Below, piece by piece: positions 25,946 through 33,811 of a stretch of 64,000 nucleotides of DNA. The notes below the pieces were generated by a model that was given only the letters and a program-made list of their open reading frames with translations, did no database searches and was not told the origin of the DNA. The DNA comes from an uncultured Dokdonia sp. (GTDB lineage: Bacteria > Bacteroidota > Bacteroidia > Flavobacteriales > Flavobacteriaceae), in NCBI RefSeq assembly GCF_937910895.1, contig NZ_CALEMI010000031.1, forward strand, positions 1 to 64,000. The letters are read 5' to 3'. Position numbers and translations under genes: made by a program. Positions within the stretch are counted from its first letter, which is position 1. The number at the start of each line of letters is the position of its first letter.

Positions 25946-25980
25946 GGGAAAACCGAAAACCTTTAAATAGAGTAGGTCTT
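25946..25980 (+). promoter_or_regulatory. Conserved peptide-gene leader element (copy 2)
   Basis: GGGAAAACCGAAAACCTTTA then AATAGAGTAGGT, 20 bases before the precursor at 26000. It is preceded by the AGAATTAAA/TTTAATTCT inverted pair (about 25911-25940), a possible regulator site. Confidence 0.5.
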
Positions 25981-25999
25981 TATTAAACCAAATACGATT

Positions 26000-26146
26000 A
26001 TGAAAAAGTCATTGAAAGAATTAACGTTAAAGAAAGAAGTAATTAGTAACCTAGAATTAAGCAAAATTGAAGGGGGACACTCAGTTTGTTGCCCAACAGA
26101 TGGAGCTTTAAATAGCTGTCCTCCTCCAGGAGTTTATTGCTACTAA
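26000..26146 (+). CDS. Class I lanthipeptide precursor, SCPPPG type (not in ORF track)
   Basis: 48 residues. The leader KKSLKELTLKKEVISNLELS ends KIEGG. The core HSVCCPTDGALNSCPPPGVY ends CY. GALxxCPPPGxxC is shared with the next two precursors, so this is one product family. It has four cysteines with a Ser and a Thr available for dehydration. Its own leader element and terminator flank it. Confidence 0.85.
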   Translation: MKKSLKELTLKKEVISNLELSKIEGGHSVCCPTDGALNSCPPPGVYCY

Positions 26147-26187
26147 AATATACATATACCCTTTAACAAGGTATACTGTACTTATAG

Positions 26188-26220
26188 AAAACCGTCTACT
26201 GTTAATTAGACGGTTTTTTT
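26188..26220 (+). terminator. Terminator of precursor 26000-26146
   Basis: AAACCGTCTA-ctgtta-ATTAGACGGTTT followed by T residues. Confidence 0.8.
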
Positions 26221-26326
26221 ATGCCCTATTTTAAAGAAAATAGGGTAGTACTATTTTTTAAATGGTTGTTAGTTAAGTATTTTCAATCCAGAATTAAAAC
26301 AATAATGTGTTTAATTCTAAACATAA

Positions 26327-26361
26327 GGGAAAACCGAAAACCTTTAAATAGAGTAGGTCTT
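26327..26361 (+). promoter_or_regulatory. Conserved peptide-gene leader element (copy 3)
   Basis: Identical to copy 2 and 20 bases before the precursor at 26381. It is part of the 381-bp duplicated unit. Confidence 0.5.
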
Positions 26362-26380
26362 TATTAAACCAAATACGATC

Positions 26381-26527
26381 ATGAAAAAGTCATTGAAAGA
26401 ATTAACGTTAAACAAAGAAGTAATTAGTAATCTAGATTTAAGTAAAGTTGAAGGAGCTGGGACACATTGTTGTCCAACAGTAGGAGCTTTAAATAGCTGT
26501 CCTCCTCCAGGAGTTCAATGCTATTAA
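26381..26527 (+). CDS. Class I lanthipeptide precursor, SCPPPG type (not in ORF track)
   Basis: 48 residues, the duplicate of 26000-26146. The leader KKSLKELTLNKEVISNLDLS ends KVEGA, so the GG is changed to GA at the expected cleavage site. The core GTHCCPTVGALNSCPPPGVQ ends CY. The changes D to V, Y to Q and HSV to GTH show that the core is diversifying while the leader is conserved. Confidence 0.85.
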   Translation: MKKSLKELTLNKEVISNLDLSKVEGAGTHCCPTVGALNSCPPPGVQCY

Positions 26528-26564
26528 TACTATAAAATTGTATTTAAAGATATAATTTGTAATG

Positions 26565-26597
26565 ATGAAGGTCATCTATTTATGTAGATGACCTTTT
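26565..26597 (+). terminator. Terminator of precursor 26381-26527
   Basis: AAGGTCATCTA-tttatg-TAGATGACCTT followed by TTT. Confidence 0.8.
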
Positions 26598-26755
26598 TCA
26601 TTATATATCTATTATCTATATAGAACTAAAGCGTCACTATTAATGAATGTTTTTAGCACCTTATTTTATCTGATATGAGGTGCTTTATATTGTAATTATC
26701 TGATTTATAGGTTACTTTTAGTTAAAATCAAAATAACGTAACTAAATAAATTGAA

Positions 26756-26789
26756 GGGAAAACCGAAAACCTTAAATAGAGTAGGTCTA
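26756..26789 (+). promoter_or_regulatory. Conserved peptide-gene leader element (copy 4)
   Basis: GGGAAAACCGAAAACCTTAA then ATAGAGTAGGT, one base shorter than copies 2 and 3, 22 bases before the 26811 start. The AGAATT inverted pair is absent here. Confidence 0.5.
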
Positions 26790-26810
26790 TATTAACTAAT
26801 ACAAATTATC

Positions 26811-26978
26811 ATGAAAAAAGTATTGAAAGAATTAACATTAGACAAAGAAGTAATTAGCAATTTTGACTTAAACAAAGTTGAAGGTGGAGGTAGCTGTTTC
26901 TGTGGTGGAGGCGGAGGCGGTGGAATTACTGATGGTGCCCTAGGGACATGCCCACCTCCAGGAATGCAGTGCTTCTAG
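26811..26978 (+). CDS. Class I lanthipeptide precursor with Gly-rich insert (not in ORF track)
   Basis: 55 residues. The leader KKVLKELTLDKEVISNFDLN ends KVEGG. The core starts GSCFCGGGGGGGITDGALGT and ends CPPPGMQCF. It keeps the GALxxCPPPGxxC ending of its neighbours but has a run of seven glycines after the first two cysteines. This is either a genuine flexible spacer or a slippage-prone tract. It is the last precursor before the maturation genes. Confidence 0.82.
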   Translation: MKKVLKELTLDKEVISNFDLNKVEGGGSCFCGGGGGGGITDGALGTCPPPGMQCF

Positions 26979-27002
26979 TAAACACTTCTGTTTAATATAT
27001 TT

Positions 27003-27034
27003 AAAGCTATCTTGTACTATCAGATAGCTTTTTT
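27003..27034 (+). terminator. Terminator between precursors and lanC
   Basis: AAAGCTATCT-tgtactatc-AGATAGCTTT followed by TTT. Readthrough or a separate promoter must feed lanC, which fits precursor expression in excess over enzymes. Confidence 0.8.
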
Positions 27035-27069
27035 ATATGTATATTTCCTTTTAAAAATTTGTAGATCCT

Positions 27070-28284
27070 ATGCGTGAGCAAAAATTAAAAAATAAGCTAG
27101 AAGAAATTAATCAAGAACTCATAAATAACGGAGATTTGGATAGTACAGATATAGGAGTGCTCTCTGGAAGTGCTGGTCTTGCTCTTTATCACTTTTATTA
27201 CAATGCGTATAATCCTAATGAAACAAGTGAAGATGTTGGAAGCGAAATCATAGCATCTATTGTTGGTAGTATTAATGAAGGATACAATTTTCACACGTTT
27301 TGTGGTGGGATTGCTGGAGCCGCATGGACTATAGAACTTCTTAATGAATTAGAATTTATAGAGGTAGATACCGATGCCCTTTTGGGAATACTAGACGAGT
27401 ATTTACGCCATGTTACAACACTCAATCAAAATGAAAATTTTTATGACTTTTTACACGGTGTCATTGGAATAGGCTATTATTTCTTAAAAAGATATGAAAA
27501 CACAAACTCACCAGAACTCAAGAGTAAGTACGATAGTATCCTTGTAGAAATAGTTTCACTTTTGAAAAAAACATCAAAAAAGAGTGACCATGGAGTCTAT
27601 TGGGAATCTAACCTTATAAGAGAAGAAGGACTCAAAGGATGTAACTTAAGTCTTTCTCATGGGTTGTCAAGCATCATCAACTTTCTATCTAGACTGTCAG
27701 CTCACGCTGCTTTTTCTGAAAAGACATTACCTCTCTTAAACCAATCTATAAATCATTTGCTTAGTCATAAAAAAGAACAAGCAGATGCTTCTTTTTTTCC
27801 AGACTGGATTACCAAAGACAATCAAGAAAGCCAGAGCAATAGGCTTGCTTGGTGTTATGGAGATTTGGGTGTTGCAGTATCCTTATGGCATGCAAGTAAA
27901 GTGGTGCAAAACGAAGAGGTAAAAAAAACGGCAATACAACTTCTAGAATATGCGGCAACTCGTAGAGACATAGAAGAAACTCGAATTGTAGATGCAGGGT
28001 TATGCCATGGCGCTTTTGGAGTCATGCATATCTTTGATTATATGTATAAAGAGACTTCTAAAACAATATTTAAAGAAGCGGCAGATTATTGGATAGATTA
28101 CGGGCTGACCATAGATCATCATAAGGATGGACCTGCGGGATATAAGAAGTGGAGGGGTGGAGACACGCCTACGTACGAGAAAGAAAACAGCCTTCTGGAA
28201 GGAGTTGCTGGTATAGGACTCGCTATTTTATCGTACCTCCATCCAGAACAAACAAAATGGAATCAATGTTTAATGATTGGGTAA
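27070..28284 (+). CDS. Lanthionine synthetase C-like cyclase (LanC)
   Basis: 404 residues. It catalyses Michael-type addition of precursor cysteines to dehydrated Ser/Thr, forming (methyl)lanthionine rings. LanC-barrel glycine-helix repeats are visible (GVLSGSAGLALYHFYYN, FCGGIAGAAWTIELL, LLEGVAGIGLAI). The zinc ligands are present in LAWCYGDLGV and GLCHGAFGV (Cys, Cys-His). Length is normal for stand-alone LanC. It starts the maturation gene group; a 180-base gap with a palindrome separates it from lanB. Confidence 0.92.
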   Translation: MREQKLKNKLEEINQELINNGDLDSTDIGVLSGSAGLALYHFYYNAYNPNETSEDVGSEIIASIVGSINEGYNFHTFCGGIAGAAWTIELLNELEFIEVDTDALLGILDEYLRHVTTLNQNENFYDFLHGVIGIGYYFLKRYENTNSPELKSKYDSILVEIVSLLKKTSKKSDHGVYWESNLIREEGLKGCNLSLSHGLSSIINFLSRLSAHAAFSEKTLPLLNQSINHLLSHKKEQADASFFPDWITKDNQESQSNRLAWCYGDLGVAVSLWHASKVVQNEEVKKTAIQLLEYAATRRDIEETRIVDAGLCHGAFGVMHIFDYMYKETSKTIFKEAADYWIDYGLTIDHHKDGPAGYKKWRGGDTPTYEKENSLLEGVAGIGLAILSYLHPEQTKWNQCLMIG

Positions 28285-28295
28285 TTTGTTTTTTT

Positions 28296-28309
28296 GCTTT
28301 CGCGAAAGC
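28296..28309. repeat. GCTTTCGCGAAAGC palindrome copy (between lanC and lanB)
   Basis: 14-bp perfect palindrome immediately after the lanC stop. The rest of 28285-28464 is AT-rich with no clear promoter. Confidence 0.75.
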
Positions 28310-28464
28310 AAAACACACACATACAAAAATGAAATAGATGATGTCAAATTGTAAATTATGAACGTTTAATTAGAAAAACAATTAGAATAGATCGATATAT
28401 TCTAGTATATTGGTTGTTAACTTTTTGAAAAACGAAATTAACATAAATAATAGCGCATTACAGA

Positions 28465-30696
28465 ATGCAATACACCCATTTCCCCAAATACGTTTTAAGA
28501 ACACCTTTACTTCCTCTTACTTTTTTTTTGGAGCTTACTCAAGATTCTGTTTTGACGCAGGAAACACTTAAAAGAGCGTGTGAAGAACCGCATATTAAAG
28601 AAGCACTTTTTCTGGCATCACCATCCCTATATACTGCTTTTGAAAAGTGGTTAGAAGGCAATACAACTCCTGACGATAGTGAGCGTATGACCTATTCTAT
28701 ACTTAAATACTTGAGTAGAATGTCATCTCGGTGTACCCCTTTTGGTTTATTTGCAGGAACAGATGTAGGTACTTTTGAAGATCATACAGCTATTGTTCTT
28801 AAAGAAACTACAAAAAACAAAAGGCATACCCGATTGGATATGAATTATCTTGTAGCATTATCTCAAGATATTGTAAAGGATGAAAAAATTAGAGAACAGC
28901 TTCGTTTTTATCCAAACACCAGTATTTATAAAGCGGGTGAGCAATTACGATATGTAGAGTATCACTATGAGAATAGTAGAAGGATGCATCATATTGTAGG
29001 CGTACAGCATTCTGATTATCTACAAAAAGTTTTAGACACCGCAGCTACAGGAGCTACACTAGCTACCTTATCAGCATGTTTAGTAGATGATGAGATTACC
29101 TTAGAAGTAGCTTCAGGTTTTATTGAAGAGTTAGTTGGCAGTCAGTTGTTAGTGAGTGAATTAGAGCCTTCTGTGTCTGGTCCTGAGTTTACTGATCAGA
29201 TTATTCCTGTATTAAAAAAATTAAAAGGAACAGGTGAGCTCGTAGAAATATTAGAAGAAGCTCAAGAAAAAATAAAAAAGCTAGATACAAAAATTGGTAA
29301 TCCCTCTACAGATTACATTGCTATAAGTACCTTATTAGAAACACTGGATACAGGTTTTGAATTGAAGTATTTATTTCAAACAGATATGTCGTTGCATCCT
29401 CAAAAAAATGTATTAGATAAACAATTAATATATAAAGTACGTCGTGCTATGCGACTACTCAATAAGATTTCACAAGCTCCTAGTGAAACTTTATTGTCTC
29501 AATTTAAAAGTGCACTTCAAGAACGATATGAAGACAGAGAAGTGCCTTTGTCACAAGCGCTAGATGTAGAACTTGGCGTTGGGTTTCTTCAAAATAAAGA
29601 CTCAGGAGATGTAAGCGAGTTGGTAGATGATATTATGCTGCCTGGGAGATCTTCAAAAATCACGACCAGAGATTTAAAAATGAATAGCATACATGCTATT
29701 TTACATAAAAAGCTGTTGCATTGTATACGTGAAAATGAGCAAATAATGACGCTTGAGGATGAAGATTTTGAAAAATTTGAAGAAAATTGGAACGATCTTC
29801 CAGATACCCTATCAACCATGGTTGAAGTCATCACTATTGATAGGGAAGAGCAGATTATCATGTCTAATGCAGGAGGATCAAGTGCGGCAAATTTATTAGG
29901 AAGATTTTGTCATAGTGACCCAGAAATTCATACCTATGTAAAAGAAATCGTTGCAATAGAAGAACGTTGCAATCCAAATAAAATACTAGCAGAAATTGTC
30001 CACCTTCCTGAGTCAAGAGTAGGGAATATCTTAATGAGACCCGCTTTAAGAGGGTATGAGATTCCATATTTAGCTAAGTCAGTTTTAAGCACAGAAGCAC
30101 AGCTGCCTATAGATGATTTAATGGTTTCTGCAAAAAGAGATAGGGTCATTTTACGCTCAAAAAAACACAATAAAGAAGTAATCCCTCACTTGAGTAATGC
30201 TCATAATTATTCTAGTGGAGCATTGCCTATTTATCAGTTCTTAGCAAATATGCAAAGCCAAAATAAACGAGGTGGTATTGGTTTTAATTGGGGTCCTTAT
30301 GAAGAAGACTTCCCGTTCCTCCCTAGAGTCGTGTACAAAGGTGTTATTTTGGCATCCAAAACTTGGAATATTTTAAAGGCTGATATAGAGGCACTTCAAA
30401 ATTCCCAGAAAAATATGGGTAATTTTCAGAAGAATTTGGAACTATTCATAAAAGAAAAGCAGTTACCTCCGTTGGTACTTCTGAAAGACAGTGATAATGA
30501 GTTGTTAATCAACTTAAAGAATATGACAAGTGTGCAAATGTTGCTCTCAACAGTAAAAAAACGAACACGATTTATACTTAAAGAGTTTTTACATGGGGAT
30601 CAATCTGTTGTTTCTGATGGAAATGCTACGTACACAAACCAAGTAATTCTATCTTTTTATAATGAAAATCTTTTAAAAGAACAATCAGATGTCTAA
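28465..30696 (+). CDS. Lantibiotic dehydratase, N-terminal (glutamylation) LanB protein
   Basis: 743 residues. The start FPKYVLRTPLLPLTFFLEL, SSRCTPFGLFAG and RHTRLDMNYLVAL are hallmarks of the lantibiotic dehydratase N-terminal domain, which glutamylates Ser/Thr of the precursor using Glu-tRNA. The C-terminal elimination domain is absent here and is supplied by the next gene, as in split LanB systems. The stop overlaps the next start by eight bases (ATGTCTAA), so translation is probably coupled. Confidence 0.92.
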   Translation: MQYTHFPKYVLRTPLLPLTFFLELTQDSVLTQETLKRACEEPHIKEALFLASPSLYTAFEKWLEGNTTPDDSERMTYSILKYLSRMSSRCTPFGLFAGTDVGTFEDHTAIVLKETTKNKRHTRLDMNYLVALSQDIVKDEKIREQLRFYPNTSIYKAGEQLRYVEYHYENSRRMHHIVGVQHSDYLQKVLDTAATGATLATLSACLVDDEITLEVASGFIEELVGSQLLVSELEPSVSGPEFTDQIIPVLKKLKGTGELVEILEEAQEKIKKLDTKIGNPSTDYIAISTLLETLDTGFELKYLFQTDMSLHPQKNVLDKQLIYKVRRAMRLLNKISQAPSETLLSQFKSALQERYEDREVPLSQALDVELGVGFLQNKDSGDVSELVDDIMLPGRSSKITTRDLKMNSIHAILHKKLLHCIRENEQIMTLEDEDFEKFEENWNDLPDTLSTMVEVITIDREEQIIMSNAGGSSAANLLGRFCHSDPEIHTYVKEIVAIEERCNPNKILAEIVHLPESRVGNILMRPALRGYEIPYLAKSVLSTEAQLPIDDLMVSAKRDRVILRSKKHNKEVIPHLSNAHNYSSGALPIYQFLANMQSQNKRGGIGFNWGPYEEDFPFLPRVVYKGVILASKTWNILKADIEALQNSQKNMGNFQKNLELFIKEKQLPPLVLLKDSDNELLINLKNMTSVQMLLSTVKKRTRFILKEFLHGDQSVVSDGNATYTNQVILSFYNENLLKEQSDV

Positions 30697-31576
30697 TACA
30701 CAACGCACATTTATACCAGGAGATTCGTGGGTGTATTATAAGATATACACGGGAACAAAAACATCTGATATTGTTCTTGCAGAAGCCATCAAGCCTATCG
30801 CAGAAGAGCTTTCTGGAAACGGAAGTATAGATCAGTGGTTTTTTATACGATATGCAGACCCTAAGCATCATATTAGAGTGCGTTTTCATTACAAAGAGCC
30901 AGATGCTATTGGAACGATTATGAAAACGGTGTATGCGAGATTACATGCTTTCGCGAAAGCGGACTTAATATGGAAAATACAGATTGACACCTATAATCGA
31001 GAGATCGAACGATATGGGGAAGAGCATATAGAAATTGCAGAACAGTTATTTTATCATGAGAGTGATATGATTGTGAACTTTTTAGATATGGTAGATGGAG
31101 AAGAAGGAGAAGAACTGAGATGGCTCTTTGCAATAAGAGCATTGGATGCCTTGTTAGCAGATTTTGGGTACTCCGAAGATGAGAAATTGGCCTTTATGGA
31201 ACGCTTAAAAACGGGTTTTGGACTTGAATTTGGCATGAACAAGTTTTTAAAGAAACAATTAGATGAAAAATTTCGTGCAAAACGAGAAAAAATAACTTTC
31301 TTTATAGACTTTAAAGTAGAGGATAAACCAGAGTATCAACCTCTTTTGGAATTGTTGGCGTATAAAAGTGAGCAATGTAAACCTACGATTGATTTAATTA
31401 AGAAATCAGCTAGTAGTGAACAGATAGACAATTATTTAGGAAGTTATGCTCACATGCTTATGAATAGAATGTTTAGATCAAAAAATAGGCTTCATGAAAT
31501 GGTGGTCTATGATCTTTTGTATAGACATTATAAAGTAGCTTGGGGAATCAGAACATTTAAGAATAAAAAGAAGTAA
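30689..31576 (+). CDS. SpaB C-terminal-type elimination protein (split LanB)
   Basis: 295 residues of the thiopeptide-type bacteriocin biosynthesis/SpaB-C family: WVYYKIYTGTKTSDIVLAEA at the N-terminus, DQWFFIRYADPKHHIRVRFH in the middle and a helical C-terminus ending in MLMNRMF. It should remove glutamate from the glutamylated precursor to give dehydroalanine/dehydrobutyrine. It overlaps lanB by eight bases. A copy of the dispersed palindrome lies inside the gene (30947-30960) and encodes AFAKAD. Confidence 0.88.
   Translation: MSNTQRTFIPGDSWVYYKIYTGTKTSDIVLAEAIKPIAEELSGNGSIDQWFFIRYADPKHHIRVRFHYKEPDAIGTIMKTVYARLHAFAKADLIWKIQIDTYNREIERYGEEHIEIAEQLFYHESDMIVNFLDMVDGEEGEELRWLFAIRALDALLADFGYSEDEKLAFMERLKTGFGLEFGMNKFLKKQLDEKFRAKREKITFFIDFKVEDKPEYQPLLELLAYKSEQCKPTIDLIKKSASSEQIDNYLGSYAHMLMNRMFRSKNRLHEMVVYDLLYRHYKVAWGIRTFKNKKK
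30947..30960. repeat. GCTTTCGCGAAAGC palindrome copy inside the SpaB-C gene
   Basis: In-frame within 30689-31576, encoding AFAKA. It shows that copies of the family can be tolerated inside coding sequence. Confidence 0.75.
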
Positions 31577-31603
31577 TAGTAGTTAAAAATAGCCATATAT
31601 ATT

Positions 31604-33796
31604 TTGAAGAAGTTTCCTTTTTATAAACAAGCAGATAGTAAAGATTGCGGACCTACGTGTCTCAAAATAATTGCTAAACATTATAAGAAGCCTATCCCTA
31701 TTCAGCTATTAAGAAGTCTCAGTGAAACCACAAGGTCTGGTAGTAGTCTACTAGGAATTAGTAACGCTGCCGAAAAGCTAGGTTTTAGAAGCTTAGGTGT
31801 AAAGATCACGTTAGATCAGCTACAAGAGGAAGTACCCTTACCTTGTATACTTCATTGGAATAAAAATCATTATGTAGTACTTTATAAAATCTCAAGAGGT
31901 GTTTTTTATATTTCAGATCCTGCGCACGGGATTTTAAAATACTCAAAAGAAGAACTTCTTAAATTTTGGATTGGTAATAACGCCACCGAAACCACCGAAG
32001 AAGGAATTGCACTTTTACTAGAAACAACGCCTAAGTTTTATGAGGAGAATTTTGATGATGAGAAAAAGAATTTTGGTTTTGCCTTCATCTTCAAATATGT
32101 ATATAGATATAAGAAATTTATTGTCCAATTAATTATTGGGTTACTGGCGGGTAGTTTACTACAAGTCGTTTTTCCATTCTTAACACAAAGTGTTGTTGAT
32201 GTAGGGATTAAGACAGGTGATATCAATTTTATCTACCTGATATTAATTGCGCAAATCGCTTTGTTTATGGGAAGAACAGGTGTAGAAGTCATTAGAAGTT
32301 GGATTTTACTACACTTGAGTACCCGTATTAATATCTCTTTGATTTCAGATTTCTTTATCAAACTGATGAATCTTCCTATATCATTTTTTGATGTACGTAT
32401 GACGGGAGATATTTTGCAACGTATCAATGATCACAGACGTATAGAGCGTATTTTGACAACATCATCACTTAATGTGTTGTTCTCGATGGTAAATCTTGTT
32501 GTTTTTGGTTTTGTACTGGCATATTATAGTTTTCAGATTTTCGGAATATTTTTATTAGGAAGTGTCCTCTATTTCTTCTGGATTGTGATCTTCCTTAAAA
32601 AGAGAGCAGATCTTGATTATAAGCGTTTTTCTCAAGTAAGTCAGGAACAAAGTAAGGTGATTGAACTTATTAACGGAATGCAGGAAATCAAGCTTCACAA
32701 TGCTGAAAAACAAAAAAGATGGTCTTGGGAGTTTATGCAAGCACGTCTTTTTAAAATCTCTATCGAAAGTCTAGCGTTAGAGCAATACCAAAGTGTAGGA
32801 TCTGGCTTTATCAATGAACTAAAAAACATTTTAATTACCATCTTATCCGCTACGCTGGTCATTAATGGAGACCTTCTGCTTGGAGAAATGTTTGCGGTAA
32901 CGTATATCGTAGGACAGCTTAACTCTCCTATCTCACAATTAATAAGTTTTATAAGAGAATTACAAGATGCTCGTATTTCCTTAGATCGTCTTGGAGAGAT
33001 TCATAATAAAGAAGATGAAGAAGGAGGCGATGATACAAAAATAACTGACATTCCAAAAGACTCAGATTTTGATATTAAGGATATCTCATTTAGATACATT
33101 GGTTCTGATGTGAAGGTACTTCACGACCTAAGTTTACACATACCTGCAAATAAGGTGACTGCCATTGTAGGGGTGAGTGGTAGTGGTAAAACGACCTTGA
33201 TGAAAATTCTTCTCAAGTTTTATGAACCTAATGAAGGAATCATAAAAATTGGAAGTGCCGATTTGAAGAATATCTCACAATACTCTTGGAGAGCGTCTTG
33301 CGGGGTAGTGATGCAGGAAGGATATGTTTTTAATGATACCATTGCAAATAATATTGCTGTAGGCGATGATTATGTAGATAAGAAAAAGCTAGCACATGCA
33401 GTAGAAGTCGCAAATATTAAAGAATATATTGAATCCTTACCTTTATCTTATAATACCAAAATAGGAATGGAGGGTGTAGGATTGAGTACAGGACAAAAAC
33501 AACGATTATTTATAGCCAGAGCGGTATATAAAGATCCACATTTTTTATTCTTTGATGAAGCAACGAGTGCCTTAGATGCCAATAATGAAAAAGTAATTAT
33601 GGAAAAACTCGATGAGTTTTTCAAAAATAGAACAGCCGTTGTGATTGCGCATAGATTAAGTACGGTTAAAAATGCAGATCAAATTGTTGTACTAGATCAA
33701 GGAAAGATTGTAGAGGTAGGGACTCATCAAACTTTAACCCGTAAAAAAGGGTTCTATTATAATTTAGTAAAAAATCAATTAGAATTAGGATCATAA
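31604..33796 (+). CDS. C39-peptidase ABC transporter (LanT/PCAT type)
   Basis: 730 residues. It cleaves the leader and exports the peptide. The N-terminal C39 domain has DCGPTCLKI with the catalytic cysteine, HWNKNHYVVL with the histidine, and DPAHG. A six-helix exporter domain (about 150-430) follows, then an ATPase domain with GVSGSGKTTL (Walker A), LSTGQKQRL (signature) and FFDEATSALD (Walker B). The start is a TTG that gives the family-typical MKKFPFYKQADSKDCGP; no ATG fits. It lies 27 bases after the SpaB-C gene and 15 before the adaptor gene. Confidence 0.92.
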   Translation: MKKFPFYKQADSKDCGPTCLKIIAKHYKKPIPIQLLRSLSETTRSGSSLLGISNAAEKLGFRSLGVKITLDQLQEEVPLPCILHWNKNHYVVLYKISRGVFYISDPAHGILKYSKEELLKFWIGNNATETTEEGIALLLETTPKFYEENFDDEKKNFGFAFIFKYVYRYKKFIVQLIIGLLAGSLLQVVFPFLTQSVVDVGIKTGDINFIYLILIAQIALFMGRTGVEVIRSWILLHLSTRINISLISDFFIKLMNLPISFFDVRMTGDILQRINDHRRIERILTTSSLNVLFSMVNLVVFGFVLAYYSFQIFGIFLLGSVLYFFWIVIFLKKRADLDYKRFSQVSQEQSKVIELINGMQEIKLHNAEKQKRWSWEFMQARLFKISIESLALEQYQSVGSGFINELKNILITILSATLVINGDLLLGEMFAVTYIVGQLNSPISQLISFIRELQDARISLDRLGEIHNKEDEEGGDDTKITDIPKDSDFDIKDISFRYIGSDVKVLHDLSLHIPANKVTAIVGVSGSGKTTLMKILLKFYEPNEGIIKIGSADLKNISQYSWRASCGVVMQEGYVFNDTIANNIAVGDDYVDKKKLAHAVEVANIKEYIESLPLSYNTKIGMEGVGLSTGQKQRLFIARAVYKDPHFLFFDEATSALDANNEKVIMEKLDEFFKNRTAVVIAHRLSTVKNADQIVVLDQGKIVEVGTHQTLTRKKGFYYNLVKNQLELGS

Positions 33797-33811
33797 AAAA
33801 GAAGAGGGGAT

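Larger units (their letters stand above)
25842..26527 (+). repeat. Tandem duplication of a precursor-gene unit (about 381 bp)
   Basis: The unit holds a CCCTATTTTAAAGAA hairpin, an AGAATTAAA...TTTAATTCT inverted pair, the leader element, the precursor ORF and a terminator. The first unit runs from about 25842 and the second from about 26223. The start codons are exactly 381 bases apart, and the sequence is nearly identical upstream of and within the ORF, so the duplication is recent. Confidence 0.8.

Noticed and set aside
25842-26980. CRISPR-like array in the repeated precursor region
   Set aside because: The repeats are 381-bp gene units with coding sequence and terminators, not short repeats with uniform spacers.
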